Shown: positions 1 to 9,244, numbered from the stretch's first letter. The stretch is 64,000 nt of DNA from an uncultured Flavobacteriaceae bacterium (GCA_937929935.1 CALFUL010000026.1:1-64000), one strand, 5' to 3'. Notes: generated by a model from the sequence alone, not told the origin. Numbers and translations: made by a program.

Positions 1-2
1 GT

Positions 3-281
3 ATTTATTGGACTATTGTAACCTTAACTACCGTGGGTTATGGCGATATCGCTCCACAAACTGATATTGGTCAATTTATTGCCACTATAATCATGGTGCT
101 AGGTTATGGTATTATAGCCGTTCCTACCGGTATAGTGACTGTTGAATTTACAAAGCATGGCCAACAACATGTTGCTGAAGAAGATTTTGTTCATTTAAAT
201 ACTCAGGTGTGTAAAAGCTGTGCGAGTGAAAATCATCGAGATGATGCTTCGCATTGCTATAATTGCGGAAGCAAACTGTAA
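3..281 (+). CDS. Potassium/ion channel protein, C-terminal part (5' end outside window)
   Basis: The reading frame is open from base 3 and shows the end of a pore helix followed by the TTVGYGDIAP selectivity filter, then a hydrophobic inner helix (IATIIMVLGYGIIAVPTGIV). This is the signature of tetrameric voltage-gated-like K+ channels of the bacterial ion transporter family. The 40-residue cytoplasmic tail ends in a CKSC...CYNC pair, a probable zinc ribbon. The stop codon overlaps the ATG of miaA (TAATG), suggesting translational coupling. The voltage-sensor segments must lie left of the window. Channel identity is well supported by the filter; ion preference for K+ is inferred from GYGD. 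Confidence 0.9.
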   Translation: MYWTIVTLTTVGYGDIAPQTDIGQFIATIIMVLGYGIIAVPTGIVTVEFTKHGQQHVAEEDFVHLNTQVCKSCASENHRDDASHCYNCGSKL

Positions 282-1186
282 TGAAAAAAACACTTATTTC
301 AGTTATAGGCCCCACCGCCATAGGGAAAACTTCTTTAGCCATTGGTCTAGCGCAACACTATAATACCCAAATCATTTCTGCTGATTCGCGTCAATTTTTT
401 AAAGAAATGAGAATTGGTACTGCCGTACCTTCTGAGAAAGAGCTAAAAAGCGCAACCCATCACTTTATTCAACATAAGAGTATTCATGAATTCTATTCAG
501 TTGGCGATTTTGAAAAGGATGCTTTGTTATTATTAGAAACATTGTTTCAGAAAAATGATATTGTTATACTAGTGGGTGGCAGTGGTTTATATGTTAATGC
601 GATTACCAAAGGATTAGATAAATTTCCGGAAATCGATCAATCAGTTCGACTTCAATTAAATTCAAAATTAGAAAAAGAAGGAATATTAAGCCTTCAAAAT
701 CAATTGCAAGAACTAGATGCCGAGTACTATGAAAAGGTTGATATAGAAAATCCGCATAGGCTTATCAGAGCACTAGAAGTTTGTATTGGTTCAGGGCAGC
801 CCTACTCTAGTTTTCTCAACAAAGAAAAACCCTCAAGGCCATTTAATATCATTTCTGTAGGACTAACGTCAGAAAGAGCACTTATATATGACCGTATCAA
901 TAAACGTGTCGCTATTATGTTCGAAAACGGACTCCTAGAAGAGGCTAAGGCATTACATTCATACAAACATCTGAATGCCCTACAAACCGTTGGCTATAAA
1001 GAACTTTTTGCATATTTTGAAGATGTGTATAGTTTAGAAGAAGCAAAAGAAGAAATTAAAAAGAACACTAGACGTTTTGCCAAAAGACAACTAACCTGGT
1101 TCAAAAAAAACAAAGAAACAGTGTGGGTTAATTATGACGAAACTGTAAATGCAGTTTTGAATAAAATTGAAACGGATAAAAATTAG
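281..1186 (+). CDS. miaA: tRNA dimethylallyltransferase
   Basis: Transfers a dimethylallyl group to N6 of A37 in tRNAs that read UNN codons, the first step of i6A/ms2i6A modification. The N-terminus carries a P-loop (GPTAIGKTS, residues about 10-18) followed by the family motif SADSRQFFKEMRIGTA, and the middle has the GGSGLYVNA motif. At 301 residues it has the usual family length. I start it at the ATG that overlaps the channel stop codon; an in-frame TTG at 263 lies inside the upstream gene and is unlikely. It is followed after 3 bp by gntK, so channel, miaA and gntK probably share a transcript. Confidence 0.96.
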   Translation: MKKTLISVIGPTAIGKTSLAIGLAQHYNTQIISADSRQFFKEMRIGTAVPSEKELKSATHHFIQHKSIHEFYSVGDFEKDALLLLETLFQKNDIVILVGGSGLYVNAITKGLDKFPEIDQSVRLQLNSKLEKEGILSLQNQLQELDAEYYEKVDIENPHRLIRALEVCIGSGQPYSSFLNKEKPSRPFNIISVGLTSERALIYDRINKRVAIMFENGLLEEAKALHSYKHLNALQTVGYKELFAYFEDVYSLEEAKEEIKKNTRRFAKRQLTWFKKNKETVWVNYDETVNAVLNKIETDKN

Positions 1187-1189
1187 AAC

Positions 1190-1681
1190 ATGACTACACC
1201 AATTGTTTTCATCATCATAGGCGTATCTGGATGCGGTAAATCAACTATTGGAAAACTATTAGCAACTCAATTGAACATTCCGTTTTTTGACGGCGATGAT
1301 TATCATTCTGAAGCGAATGTTGAAAAAATGTCTAACGGAAATCCGTTAAATGATGAAGACAGAAAAGGGTGGTTGCAAAACCTCAATCTATTGGCTAAAA
1401 ATCATTCAGGTCATGGTGCCGTTATTGCATGTTCAGCCTTAAAACAAAAATATCGAGATCAATTAAATGCTGAACTTTCGAATATGAAGTTTGTTCATTT
1501 AGAAGGGTCTAAAGAAGAAATTTTAGAGCGTGTACAACAACGAAAAAATCACTTTATGCCTTCAGAATTATTAGACTCTCAATTTGAATCTTTAGAGAGA
1601 CCAAAAGATGCCCTAAACGTTTCAATACTTGACACGCCCATGAACATGGTACAAAAAATAAAAGCACATTACAACCTGTAA
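1190..1681 (+). CDS. gntK: Gluconokinase
   Basis: Small P-loop kinase of 163 residues predicted to phosphorylate D-gluconate to 6-phosphogluconate. The P-loop GVSGCGKST lies near residues 11-19 and is followed by the family-specific stretch FFDGDDYHSEANVEKM and PLNDEDRKGWL, which match the GntK substrate region. CSALKQKYRD is the conserved lid-side motif. It sits 3 bp behind miaA. Its stop codon lies inside a strong terminator hairpin, so the transcript ends directly with this gene. No gluconate transporter or dehydratase is visible nearby, so the source of gluconate is not shown. Confidence 0.92.
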   Translation: MTTPIVFIIIGVSGCGKSTIGKLLATQLNIPFFDGDDYHSEANVEKMSNGNPLNDEDRKGWLQNLNLLAKNHSGHGAVIACSALKQKYRDQLNAELSNMKFVHLEGSKEEILERVQQRKNHFMPSELLDSQFESLERPKDALNVSILDTPMNMVQKIKAHYNL

Positions 1682-1692
1682 TGTGCTTTTTA
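1660..1692 (+). terminator. Rho-independent-like terminator overlapping the gntK stop codon
   Basis: A perfect 13-bp stem (AAAAGCACATTAC at 1660-1672 pairing with 1678-1690) with a 5-base loop ends in a T-run. The gntK stop codon (1679-1681) is inside the right arm. It lies between convergent genes, and the flanking A and T runs mean it could stop transcription from both sides. Confidence 0.85.
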
Positions 1693-1711
1693 ATATCTAA
1701 TTAATAGTTTT

Positions 1712-2419
1712 TTAATCTGCCTGGGTAACCAACCTAAAACCTTCGCCATGAATGTTTAAGATCTCTACAGAATCATCAACTTTGAGGTATTTTCTCAATT
1801 TGGCAATATAGACATCCATACTTCGAGAAGTGAAATAATTGTCATCTCGCCATATTTTGGTCAATGCCAATTCACGCGGCATTAAATCGTTCTCATGCAG
1901 TGCTAACATGCGAAGTAATTCATTCTCTTTCGGAGATAATTTAATAGCATCTTCATCTTTAAACTTCAAAAATCTCAATTTAGAGTTTAAATGAAATTGA
2001 CCTATTTGAAATTCAAATTTTCTACTATCTGCTAAAGTGTTGGTAGCCTTTCTTTGAAGAATAGCCTTTAGTTTCATGAGTAAAACCTCAGAATCAAAAG
2101 GTTTATTCAAGTAATCATCAGCACCAGCCTTATACCCTTTTAAAACATCTTCTTTCATGGTTTTTGCCGTCAAGAATACAATAGGAACATTCTCATTCTT
2201 TTCTCTAATCTCTTTGGCTAAGGTAAAACCATCTTTATAGGGCATCATAACATCTAGAATACAAATGTCATAATTGTCTCTCTTAAACTTCTCAAATCCT
2301 TCCATACCGTTTTTAGCAAGGGTAACGTCAAAATCATTCATTGCTAAATAATCTTTCAGTACAATACCAAAGTTTGGATCGTCTTCCACCAGTAAAATTT
2401 TCTTGTTAATTGTCTCCAT
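1712..2419 (-). CDS. OmpR/PhoB-family response regulator (RprY-like)
   Basis: A 235-residue DNA-binding regulator. The receiver domain (residues about 6-120) has the acidic pair VEDDP, phospho-acceptor Asp near residue 54 in CILDVMMP, the T in FLTAK and the K in NKPF. A winged-helix domain (about 140-232) ends in the RSMDVYIAKLRKYL recognition region and NIHGEGFRL, typical of the OmpR class. It starts 9 bp behind the sensor kinase gene, forming a classical two-component operon. Similarity in layout to Bacteroides RprXY suggests an envelope-stress role, but that is inference. Confidence 0.93.
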   Translation of the reverse strand: METINKKILLVEDDPNFGIVLKDYLAMNDFDVTLAKNGMEGFEKFKRDNYDICILDVMMPYKDGFTLAKEIREKNENVPIVFLTAKTMKEDVLKGYKAGADDYLNKPFDSEVLLMKLKAILQRKATNTLADSRKFEFQIGQFHLNSKLRFLKFKDEDAIKLSPKENELLRMLALHENDLMPRELALTKIWRDDNYFTSRSMDVYIAKLRKYLKVDDSVEILNIHGEGFRLVTQAD

Positions 2420-2428
2420 AAGTCAATT

Positions 2429-4009
2429 TTAAATTAAAGGCAGTTTAATATAAAAAGTGCTTCCTTTTCCTTTTTCACTCTCTGCATAAACATCTCCTTG
2501 ATGATCATCAATAATTTTTTTTACGTAGGCCAGACCTAGTCCGTGCCCTTTTACATTATGTATATTACCGGTATGCTCACGGTAAAATTTTTCAAATACT
2601 TTTTTCAGAACAGCACTACTCATTCCGGCACCCTGATCTTTTACTTTTAGTATAATGTTGTTTTTTACCGTTTCAGTAAATACATCAATTTTGGGGGCAT
2701 CAGTTGAGTATTTAACAGCATTATCTAAAATATTTACAATCACATTGGTAAAATGCATTTCATTAGCCAACACATTGGTTCTTTCAGCATTTAAATGTGT
2801 TTTAATATACCCGCCACGATCAGCTACAATGAGCTCTACATGTGCCATTGCATCTTGAATTATGTCGTGAACATCTACATGCTCCTTACGAATATCAAGC
2901 TGATTCTTTTCTAGTTTCGAAATTCGCAACACATTTTCAACTTGGGCATGCATTCTTTTATTTTCATCTTTAATCATGTCAAGGTATCTATTAACCTTTT
3001 CGTGATTATTGATCGTCTTTGGGTTTCTAATCGCTTCTATCGCCAAATTAATGGTTGCTATTGGCGTTTTAAACTCATGCGTCATATTATTGATGAAATC
3101 TGATTTTATCTCAGATATTTGTTTCTGTCGTATCAGCTGATAAATTGCTCCTGCATATGAGGCAAGAATAATTAAGGTAAATAAAATTGACAGTAAGCCC
3201 ATTTTTAAAATAGACTGCACCAAAAATCGTTTTTCTTTCGGAAAAGAAAGCATCAAGATAAATTCTGAATTCCCTTCACTATCTTTAAATATGGGTGCTT
3301 TGTACTTAGTTTGATCAGAAAATTTGAACTTTTTGGTTTTTACTTTCGTGGGTAAATAACCACTGTAAATACCGTATTCAAACTCAATATCAACACCTCT
3401 ATTCGCCAACTCTTGATTTAAGCGTAATTCAATTTCTTGCTTCGAAACCCTTTTGTGAATGGGTTCTTTTTTAGCAAGTTCATTAAATACATCTTCAAAA
3501 TGCGCTTTTTCAATAGATGACAAACCACCAATTTTCTCTGACCTTTGCGGCATAGATAATTGATAATTAGCCCCATCAAGACCAAAATTCTCTTTAAGAA
3601 CTGCTGTTGTTCTTGTGCTGGTAAAATTTTTAATTATGGTGCTATCATTGGTAACACCATTGTCAAAGAACGAAGGAGCTATGCTATAACGCTCCTCTAA
3701 AATACCATGTCCGTATAATCTTATCTCCTCAGAGTTTAAATCGCGTCTTATAAAAGATAAATTAGTAAGACTTCCTCCTTCTAATTTACCGATACTATCT
3801 ATATCGACTAGGTAACGATCTGAATAATCTTTTCGCTCACGGGCTTCAATCTTATCGGTAACTTTACTTAGAACATCAACCACCATGGTTGAAAACTGTT
3901 CTTCTTTGTCTTCAACAGATTGCTTGAACCAATACCCTTGAACAAAGATGATACCTATAAGAGAGAGGCTCATTAAAATCACTAAAAGAATAAACAACCT
4001 CTTATTCAT
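2429..4009 (-). CDS. Membrane sensor histidine kinase (RprX-like)
   Basis: A 526-residue kinase with an N-terminal membrane segment (about residues 4-26), a periplasmic sensor region of roughly 240 residues, a second membrane helix near 270-292, and a HisKA domain with the phospho-acceptor His in MTHEFKTPIA around residue 310. The HATPase domain shows an N box (NILDNAVKYS), a G1 box (DQGAG), an F box (FEKFYR) and a G2 box (GHGLGL). The ATG at 4009 is preferred over a TTG two codons upstream. The cognate regulator follows after 9 bp. The sensor region has no motif I recognise, so the signal is unknown. Confidence 0.93.
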   Translation of the reverse strand: MNKRLFILLVILMSLSLIGIIFVQGYWFKQSVEDKEEQFSTMVVDVLSKVTDKIEARERKDYSDRYLVDIDSIGKLEGGSLTNLSFIRRDLNSEEIRLYGHGILEERYSIAPSFFDNGVTNDSTIIKNFTSTRTTAVLKENFGLDGANYQLSMPQRSEKIGGLSSIEKAHFEDVFNELAKKEPIHKRVSKQEIELRLNQELANRGVDIEFEYGIYSGYLPTKVKTKKFKFSDQTKYKAPIFKDSEGNSEFILMLSFPKEKRFLVQSILKMGLLSILFTLIILASYAGAIYQLIRQKQISEIKSDFINNMTHEFKTPIATINLAIEAIRNPKTINNHEKVNRYLDMIKDENKRMHAQVENVLRISKLEKNQLDIRKEHVDVHDIIQDAMAHVELIVADRGGYIKTHLNAERTNVLANEMHFTNVIVNILDNAVKYSTDAPKIDVFTETVKNNIILKVKDQGAGMSSAVLKKVFEKFYREHTGNIHNVKGHGLGLAYVKKIIDDHQGDVYAESEKGKGSTFYIKLPLI

Positions 4010-4082
4010 CTGCAAGCTAATTTAAAGATTCTAAAAGTAGTGAATTGCACGTTTAACCTAAGCTTAACATAAATGTTAAAAT

Positions 4083-4679
4083 TCAGCAGATTTCTTCGCT
4101 ATTGTCAAGCAGAGCTCGGTGCACCTCTTCTACTTTTTGTTCGGTTTTTTTCAATTCTAAGTTCTCAATAATATAGTGCGAAAACGGAATTTTATCAGCG
4201 TCTTTACCCTGCATTTTAATACGATTGATAACCGCATCTTTTGTACTATTATCTCTTAGCATGACACGTTCAACACGCTCTTTTTCAGGAGCGGTTACCA
4301 AAATAATAGCATCATAAAAATCAGGATTCAAATTTTCAAACAACAAAGCTGTCTCTTGTATTACATAAGAAGCTTCTTGATCTGCTACCCATTTCATAAA
4401 ATGTTTACGCACTGCCGGATGCACTAGGGCATTCATTTCATTCAATAATTCAGCATCATTAAATATTTTTTTGGCGATATACTTTTTATTCAAAGAATCA
4501 TTAATGTAGGCCTTTTTACCTAATAATTTTATTAGTGATTTTTTAAGACTTTTTGAAGTAATCATTAACTTTTTTGCCTCAGTATCAGAGTAATAAACAG
4601 GCACATCGAGCTTTTCAAAATATTTAGCAACAGTACTCTTACCACTTCCAATGCCCCCTGTGAGTCCTACTAAAACCAT
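4083..4679 (-). CDS. coaE: Dephospho-CoA kinase
   Basis: Catalyses the last step of coenzyme A synthesis, ATP-dependent phosphorylation of the 3'-hydroxyl of dephospho-CoA. The Walker A GLTGGIGSGKST occupies residues 5-16; YYSDTEAKKLM is the conserved DxDxxAH-like region (the family's His is replaced here), and LVHPAVR and ETALLFE match family blocks. At 198 residues it is normal length. It lies 15 bp downstream of the GT2 gene and upstream of the sensor kinase, all on the minus strand. coaBC, which acts earlier in the same pathway, is in the same block about 5 kb away. Confidence 0.95.
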   Translation of the reverse strand: MVLVGLTGGIGSGKSTVAKYFEKLDVPVYYSDTEAKKLMITSKSLKKSLIKLLGKKAYINDSLNKKYIAKKIFNDAELLNEMNALVHPAVRKHFMKWVADQEASYVIQETALLFENLNPDFYDAIILVTAPEKERVERVMLRDNSTKDAVINRIKMQGKDADKIPFSHYIIENLELKKTEQKVEEVHRALLDNSEEIC

Positions 4680-4694
4680 TCTTTTCTAATATAT

Positions 4695-5696
4695 CTATTT
4701 AAAAAATACTTCCGGAAAAAGTGTTTCTACTTTTTGATTCGAAAATAGCATTTTTAACGTCGCCTTTAAAAATCCCCAGCCATAACCAACAAACTGAATA
4801 GTAACGGCTATTACTGATAGTATTGCTATGGTGATACTTTTATTTTTTAATAGTGAATCAACAAAAATCAGCCCAAAATAAAATATGAACAAATACAAAG
4901 GCATAGAAATACCCAAATACAAGAATACTAATGAGAGTATAAAACCAATACAAAATAAGGTCGGAAACCAATATGTAACCTTTGCAGTTTCAGGATGCCA
5001 TTTGTTCAAAATGGGCCTAACAGTACCAAATTTATTGACTTGCTTATAAAATTTTGACCAATCAATTCTTCTCTTATGATACACAAAAGCCTCAGGAATA
5101 AAACGTGATTCAAAACCTTTTTTCCATAAACGAATAGTCAAATCTGGGTCCTCGCCAGGGTGTATTTTTCCGAAGCCCTCGCAAGCTTCAAAGGCTTTTT
5201 TAGAAATACCCATGTTGAAACTTCGAGGCTGAAATTTATTTACAGCCTTAGCGTTACCCCTGATTCCGCCGGTAGTTAAAACAGCAGTCATCGCATAGTT
5301 AATGGCTTTTTGCAGTATGCTGAATGACTCATGTGCAGCATCTGGACCACCCCAAAAATCAACATACGTATTAGAAAGCGAATTATTTACTTCACTTAGG
5401 TACTGCTCAGGTAACACACAATCTGAGTCAAGAATAATAAAGTAATTACCCTTAGCGCGTTGCATGCCATAATTACGTGAATCACCAGGACCCGTATTGG
5501 GTTTTGAATAATAGGCTATATTCAAATGCTCTTTAAACGCCTCAATAACTTCAACTGAGGTGTTTGTTGAACCATCTTCAATGACAACCACTTCAAAAGA
5601 TTCTGAATGAGATTGATACTGTAAACTTTCTAAGAGTTCACGAATTTCATCAGGTCTGTTGTAAACCGGTATAATAAAAGAAAAAGAGAAAATCAT
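4695..5696 (-). CDS. Family 2 glycosyltransferase with C-terminal membrane helices
   Basis: A GT-A fold glycosyltransferase of 333 residues. The N-terminus has FIIPVYNRPDEI and VVIEDGS, followed by GDSRNYGMQRAKG, the metal-binding LDSDCVLP motif, and GEDPDLTIRLWKKG as the catalytic-base region. Two or three hydrophobic segments lie near residues 245-310, placing the enzyme on the inner membrane. The sugar donor and acceptor cannot be read from sequence; cell-surface polysaccharide or glycolipid synthesis is the usual role of this class. It is the first gene of a likely GT2-coaE-kinase-regulator transcript. Confidence 0.88.
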   Translation of the reverse strand: MIFSFSFIIPVYNRPDEIRELLESLQYQSHSESFEVVVIEDGSTNTSVEVIEAFKEHLNIAYYSKPNTGPGDSRNYGMQRAKGNYFIILDSDCVLPEQYLSEVNNSLSNTYVDFWGGPDAAHESFSILQKAINYAMTAVLTTGGIRGNAKAVNKFQPRSFNMGISKKAFEACEGFGKIHPGEDPDLTIRLWKKGFESRFIPEAFVYHKRRIDWSKFYKQVNKFGTVRPILNKWHPETAKVTYWFPTLFCIGFILSLVFLYLGISMPLYLFIFYFGLIFVDSLLKNKSITIAILSVIAVTIQFVGYGWGFLKATLKMLFSNQKVETLFPEVFFK

Positions 5697-5747
5697 TTTA
5701 CTAAAATTACACCTAAAAAAATAAAGCTATTACAGTTGCAACAGCGA

Positions 5748-6557
5748 TTATGAAAATTTTTCAATTACTTCTTGACTCACGCCCGTATTTGAGAAGCCAC
5801 CATCATGAAACAAATTCTGCATGGTCACTTTCTTGGTTAAATCAGAAAAAAGAGAAACTGTATAATCTGCACAGTCTTGAGCAGTTGCATTACCTAAAGG
5901 AGACATTTGATCTGCATAGCTAATAAAACCATCAAAACCTTTAACCCCTGAACCTGCTGTTGTTGCCGTCGGAGATTGAGAAATAGTGTTTACACGTACC
6001 TTTTTTTCTTTACCAAAGAAGTATCCAAAGCTACGCGCAATAGACTCTAAATAGGCTTTATTATCAGCCATATCATTATAGTCAGGAAAAGTTCTTTGTG
6101 CGGCCATATAAGTTAGTGCCACAATACTACCCCATTCATTCATTGCATCTGCTTTGTACAAACTTTGCAATACACGGTGAAATGAAAGTGCTGAAATATC
6201 CCAGCCTTTGGCAGTAAATGCATAGTTTTCATCAGTATAGTGTTTTCCTTTTCGAACATTTATTGACATACCAATAGAGTGCAAAACAAAATCAAGTTTT
6301 CCGCCAAGGATCTCAGTGGCTTGAGCAACTAAATTTTCTAAATCTTCTTGATTTGTAGCATCTGCTGGTATTACTTGTGATCCTGTTTTCTCTGCTAGGG
6401 CATTAATTTGTCCCATTCTCAAGGCTACAGGCGCATTGGTTAAAACAAATGTTCCGCCTTCTTGATGTACTCTTTCTGCTGTTTTCCAAGCGATAGAATT
6501 TTCATCTAAGGCTCCAAAAATGATTCCTTTTTTTCCTTTGAGTAAGTTGTATGACAT
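5748..6557 (-). CDS. fabI: Enoyl-[acyl-carrier-protein] reductase (NADH)
   Basis: Reduces trans-2-enoyl-ACP in the last step of each fatty acid elongation cycle. The 269-residue protein has the FabI-type cofactor-binding start (GIIFGALDENSIAW), LHSIGMS, and the catalytic Tyr-x6-Lys pair in YNDMADNK, followed by RVNTISQSPTATTAGSG. It belongs to the short-chain dehydrogenase superfamily and is soluble. It has its own TATCTTTG promoter element 31 bp upstream of the ATG and is likely transcribed separately from recN. The family is the target of triclosan-like inhibitors. Confidence 0.96.
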   Translation of the reverse strand: MSYNLLKGKKGIIFGALDENSIAWKTAERVHQEGGTFVLTNAPVALRMGQINALAEKTGSQVIPADATNQEDLENLVAQATEILGGKLDFVLHSIGMSINVRKGKHYTDENYAFTAKGWDISALSFHRVLQSLYKADAMNEWGSIVALTYMAAQRTFPDYNDMADNKAYLESIARSFGYFFGKEKKVRVNTISQSPTATTAGSGVKGFDGFISYADQMSPLGNATAQDCADYTVSLFSDLTKKVTMQNLFHDGGFSNTGVSQEVIEKFS

Positions 6558-6587
6558 GTTCTAGTTTAATTAGTCTTAATTATGCTT

Positions 6588-6595
6588 CAAAGATA
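6588..6595 (-). promoter_or_regulatory. Bacteroidota-type -7 promoter element for fabI
   Basis: On the minus strand this reads TATCTTTG, an exact match to the TAnnTTTG element of Bacteroidota housekeeping promoters. It is 31 bp before the fabI ATG, giving a leader of about 25 bases. A clear TTTG -33 element is not seen. Confidence 0.6.
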
Positions 6596-6644
6596 TTAAA
6601 ATTGTAATCAGTAGATTGCTGATCTAAAGAAAACAACAACCCTA

Positions 6645-8297
6645 TTAATTGAGTAGTTGTTTCGCATGTGCCAGTGCTGAGTCTGTTATATCTTTACCAC
6701 CCAACATTTCTGCTAACTCCACTACCCTTTCATCATCATTCAATTTCTTCATTTGTGTATGCGTAGCAACACCGTCATCTGTTTTAAATACCTTGAAATG
6801 ACTATCGCCCTTTGAAGCGACCTGAGGTAAATGTGTTATTGAAAACACCTGCATATGCTTGCTCATAAAATGCATGATGTCGCCCATTCTGTTTGATATT
6901 TCGCCAGAAACACCAGTATCAATTTCATCAAACATCATCGTAGGCAAATGTTCAAATTTTGCTAAAATTGCTTTGATAGTCAACATGATTCTACTCAATT
7001 CGCCACCTGATGCCACTTTTTTAAGATCGCCATGAGCTGTACCACGGTTTGCAGAAAATTGAAAAATCAATTCATCTTTTCCGTTCGATTTAAAAATTTC
7101 TGCTTGATTGAGTTCTATTTTAAAACTAGAATTGGGCATACCTAAAGTCGCCAAATTTTTCTCTAAATGTTCTTTTAACTTTGGTATTACCGAACGTCTT
7201 TGAGCGCTAAGTAATTCGCATTGTTTATTGAGTTTGCCTTCAATTTCTTGTAAAGCCTCTTCTTTGTTAGCAATATCAGTTTCAATATTCTCTGATGCGT
7301 TTACTTTTTGTGCCAAGACATCACGAATCTCAATTAACTCAGTGATACTAGTTGCATTGTGCTTTTTTTGTAAATCAAATAAAACTTGTAATTGCCCACT
7401 AACCTTGGCTAATTCTTGCGGATTCGCCTCGGCGCTTTCATGTAGGGTTTGTAATTCATTTGACACATCTTCTAATTCAATAAAAACAGACTGAACACGC
7501 TCATTGAGGGGTTGGTATGCCTTACCATACCCAGACAATCGGCTAGAAACTTGTTTCAATTCTGAAAGCATAGTCATCACACCCACTTGTTCATCACTCA
7601 ACAATTGATTTGCTTTTGAGAGTTGTTCAAGTATACTTTCGATATTACTTAGCTGTTCATATTGTGTTTCTAGCTCTTCTTGAATGCCGGCAACCAAGCT
7701 ATTTTCTTGTAATTCTTTCAATAAAAAACTGTTGTAATCATGTTCTTTATTGCTATTGCTTTGAAATTCTAGTAACTCAGAAAGCTCTTTTGAAGTTTGC
7801 CTATAGGTAGTCAACCCCTTATTATACTGCTCAAGCAGCTCTTTATTTTGAGCCAAAGCATCAATGACGCGCATTTGAAAATTAGAATTAGCTAACTGCA
7901 TTGTTTGATGTTGCGAGTGCACATCTATTAGCTGATTGCCTAATTCAGAAAGTACGGCCAAATTAATTGGGGTGTCATTAATAAAAGCTCTTGATTTACC
8001 ACTAGGCAAAATTTCTCTTCTGATAATGGTAGCATCATCATAATCTAAGTCATGCGTTTTAAAAAATGATTGAAGTTTGTAATTGGCTATTAAAAACTCT
8101 GCTTCAATAACACATTTAGCATCTTTTTCTTTCAAAGAACCTAAATCAGCTCTTTTACCCAAAACCAATGAGAGTCCGCCTAATAAAATAGATTTTCCAG
8201 CACCTGTTTCACCAGTAATAATGGTAAAGCCGCTGCCAAACTTGACCTTCAATTGATCAATGAGCGCATAATTTTTTATAGAGAGGTTTGAAAGCAA
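6645..8297 (-). CDS. recN: DNA repair protein RecN
   Basis: SMC-like ATPase (550 residues) acting in recombinational repair of double-strand breaks. The N-terminal half contains Walker A GETGAGKSILLGG near residue 30; a long coiled-coil region runs from about 155 to 380; the C-terminal half holds the ABC signature (SGGELSRIM) and Walker B (MMFDEIDTGVSG). The only in-frame start before a stop codon is TTG at 8297, giving MLSNLSIKNYALID, which fits the family N-terminus, so a TTG start is accepted. A TATCTTTA element lies 23 bp upstream. Confidence 0.95.
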   Translation of the reverse strand: MLSNLSIKNYALIDQLKVKFGSGFTIITGETGAGKSILLGGLSLVLGKRADLGSLKEKDAKCVIEAEFLIANYKLQSFFKTHDLDYDDATIIRREILPSGKSRAFINDTPINLAVLSELGNQLIDVHSQHQTMQLANSNFQMRVIDALAQNKELLEQYNKGLTTYRQTSKELSELLEFQSNSNKEHDYNSFLLKELQENSLVAGIQEELETQYEQLSNIESILEQLSKANQLLSDEQVGVMTMLSELKQVSSRLSGYGKAYQPLNERVQSVFIELEDVSNELQTLHESAEANPQELAKVSGQLQVLFDLQKKHNATSITELIEIRDVLAQKVNASENIETDIANKEEALQEIEGKLNKQCELLSAQRRSVIPKLKEHLEKNLATLGMPNSSFKIELNQAEIFKSNGKDELIFQFSANRGTAHGDLKKVASGGELSRIMLTIKAILAKFEHLPTMMFDEIDTGVSGEISNRMGDIMHFMSKHMQVFSITHLPQVASKGDSHFKVFKTDDGVATHTQMKKLNDDERVVELAEMLGGKDITDSALAHAKQLLN

Positions 8298-8319
8298 TAC
8301 TTTATTTTAAAGATTGCTG

Positions 8320-8327
8320 TAAAGATA
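8320..8327 (-). promoter_or_regulatory. Probable -7 promoter element for recN
   Basis: Minus-strand TATCTTTA matches TAnnTTTG at all but the last base and lies 23 bp before the TTG start of recN, in the short gap after the DUF4835 gene. No LexA-like box was recognised. Confidence 0.45.
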
Positions 8328-8356
8328 AATGAAAAGGTATAACTAAAAAGAGAAGC

Positions 8357-9244
8357 CTAATATTTAATATCATTCCAGGTACTCGAATAATAAGGAGCGA
8401 CTTTGTTCAGTGTTTCTTTCAATTTCACGAGGTCAATTTTTGGCCCGTCACTGAAGATACTCTGAATTTCATCAGACTTGGCATCAAAAAAAGTTTGAAT
8501 CAAAAACGCATTAGGTCTGCGCTTTTGCATAGTTTCAAACAACTTCATAGTACCTTGAATTACTTGCTTACCTGCACTATTATTGTCACTCAACACATCA
8601 AGACCTTTTCTGTGATAATTGTACATAGCAACCCGGTATTCGCGGTATGAGTTTGACAATAAATTATCAACCAAAACAAATCTACTTCTGTTTTCTGCAG
8701 CGTCCCATCCTTGAAAATTGGTACTTTGCCCTTGTGTGACAATACCTTGAGCTACTTTAAAATTATCGGTTCCGCCTTCTAATGAAAAAGTGTCAGCATC
8801 TAATCCTAAAATAATATTGACGTAATATGCCATTACAGCAACCAAATTCGATTCAAAACCATTTTCGTTAAAAATCAATGGCTGAAATTCAATATACTGA
8901 AAAGCTAATGAATTGTCTTTAAAATTAAAGACTGAAGTTTCATAAGAAGTATTAAAAACGGGTCTTGAAGATTGTATTTGAAGGGTGCCTTCAAATCTGT
9001 TAGAATCGAATTTATTGATCGTAATAAAAAATTGAGCATTGACACGCTCATTCTCTTTGTACTTTCTATTGGTCCATACATTCTTATTCACAAAATCATT
9101 CAATGAACGCTCTAGTGTTTTAAAAATAGGCAAATCACCTTGAGACAATTGATCAGAGTTAATGGTAACAATCGCATTCAACTCTTGCCCCTGTAATGTG
9201 AGCGAAAATAGCGCTGCTAAACCTATTAGAAATAAATTACGCAT
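8357..9244 (-). CDS. DUF4835 family secreted protein
   Basis: A 295-residue protein with a signal peptide (MRNLFLIGLAALFSLTLQGQ, cleavage near residue 20), so it is exported to the periplasm or outer membrane. The rest matches what I know of the DUF4835 family, found almost only in Bacteroidota next to coaBC and recN, as here; the function is unknown. The ATG at 9244 is chosen because it directly precedes the signal peptide and overlaps the coaBC 3' end by 8 bp; a longer frame into coaBC would bury the signal. Residues such as NIILGLDADTF and GWDAAE look like conserved family blocks. Confidence 0.85.
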   Translation of the reverse strand: MRNLFLIGLAALFSLTLQGQELNAIVTINSDQLSQGDLPIFKTLERSLNDFVNKNVWTNRKYKENERVNAQFFITINKFDSNRFEGTLQIQSSRPVFNTSYETSVFNFKDNSLAFQYIEFQPLIFNENGFESNLVAVMAYYVNIILGLDADTFSLEGGTDNFKVAQGIVTQGQSTNFQGWDAAENRSRFVLVDNLLSNSYREYRVAMYNYHRKGLDVLSDNNSAGKQVIQGTMKLFETMQKRRPNAFLIQTFFDAKSDEIQSIFSDGPKIDLVKLKETLNKVAPYYSSTWNDIKY

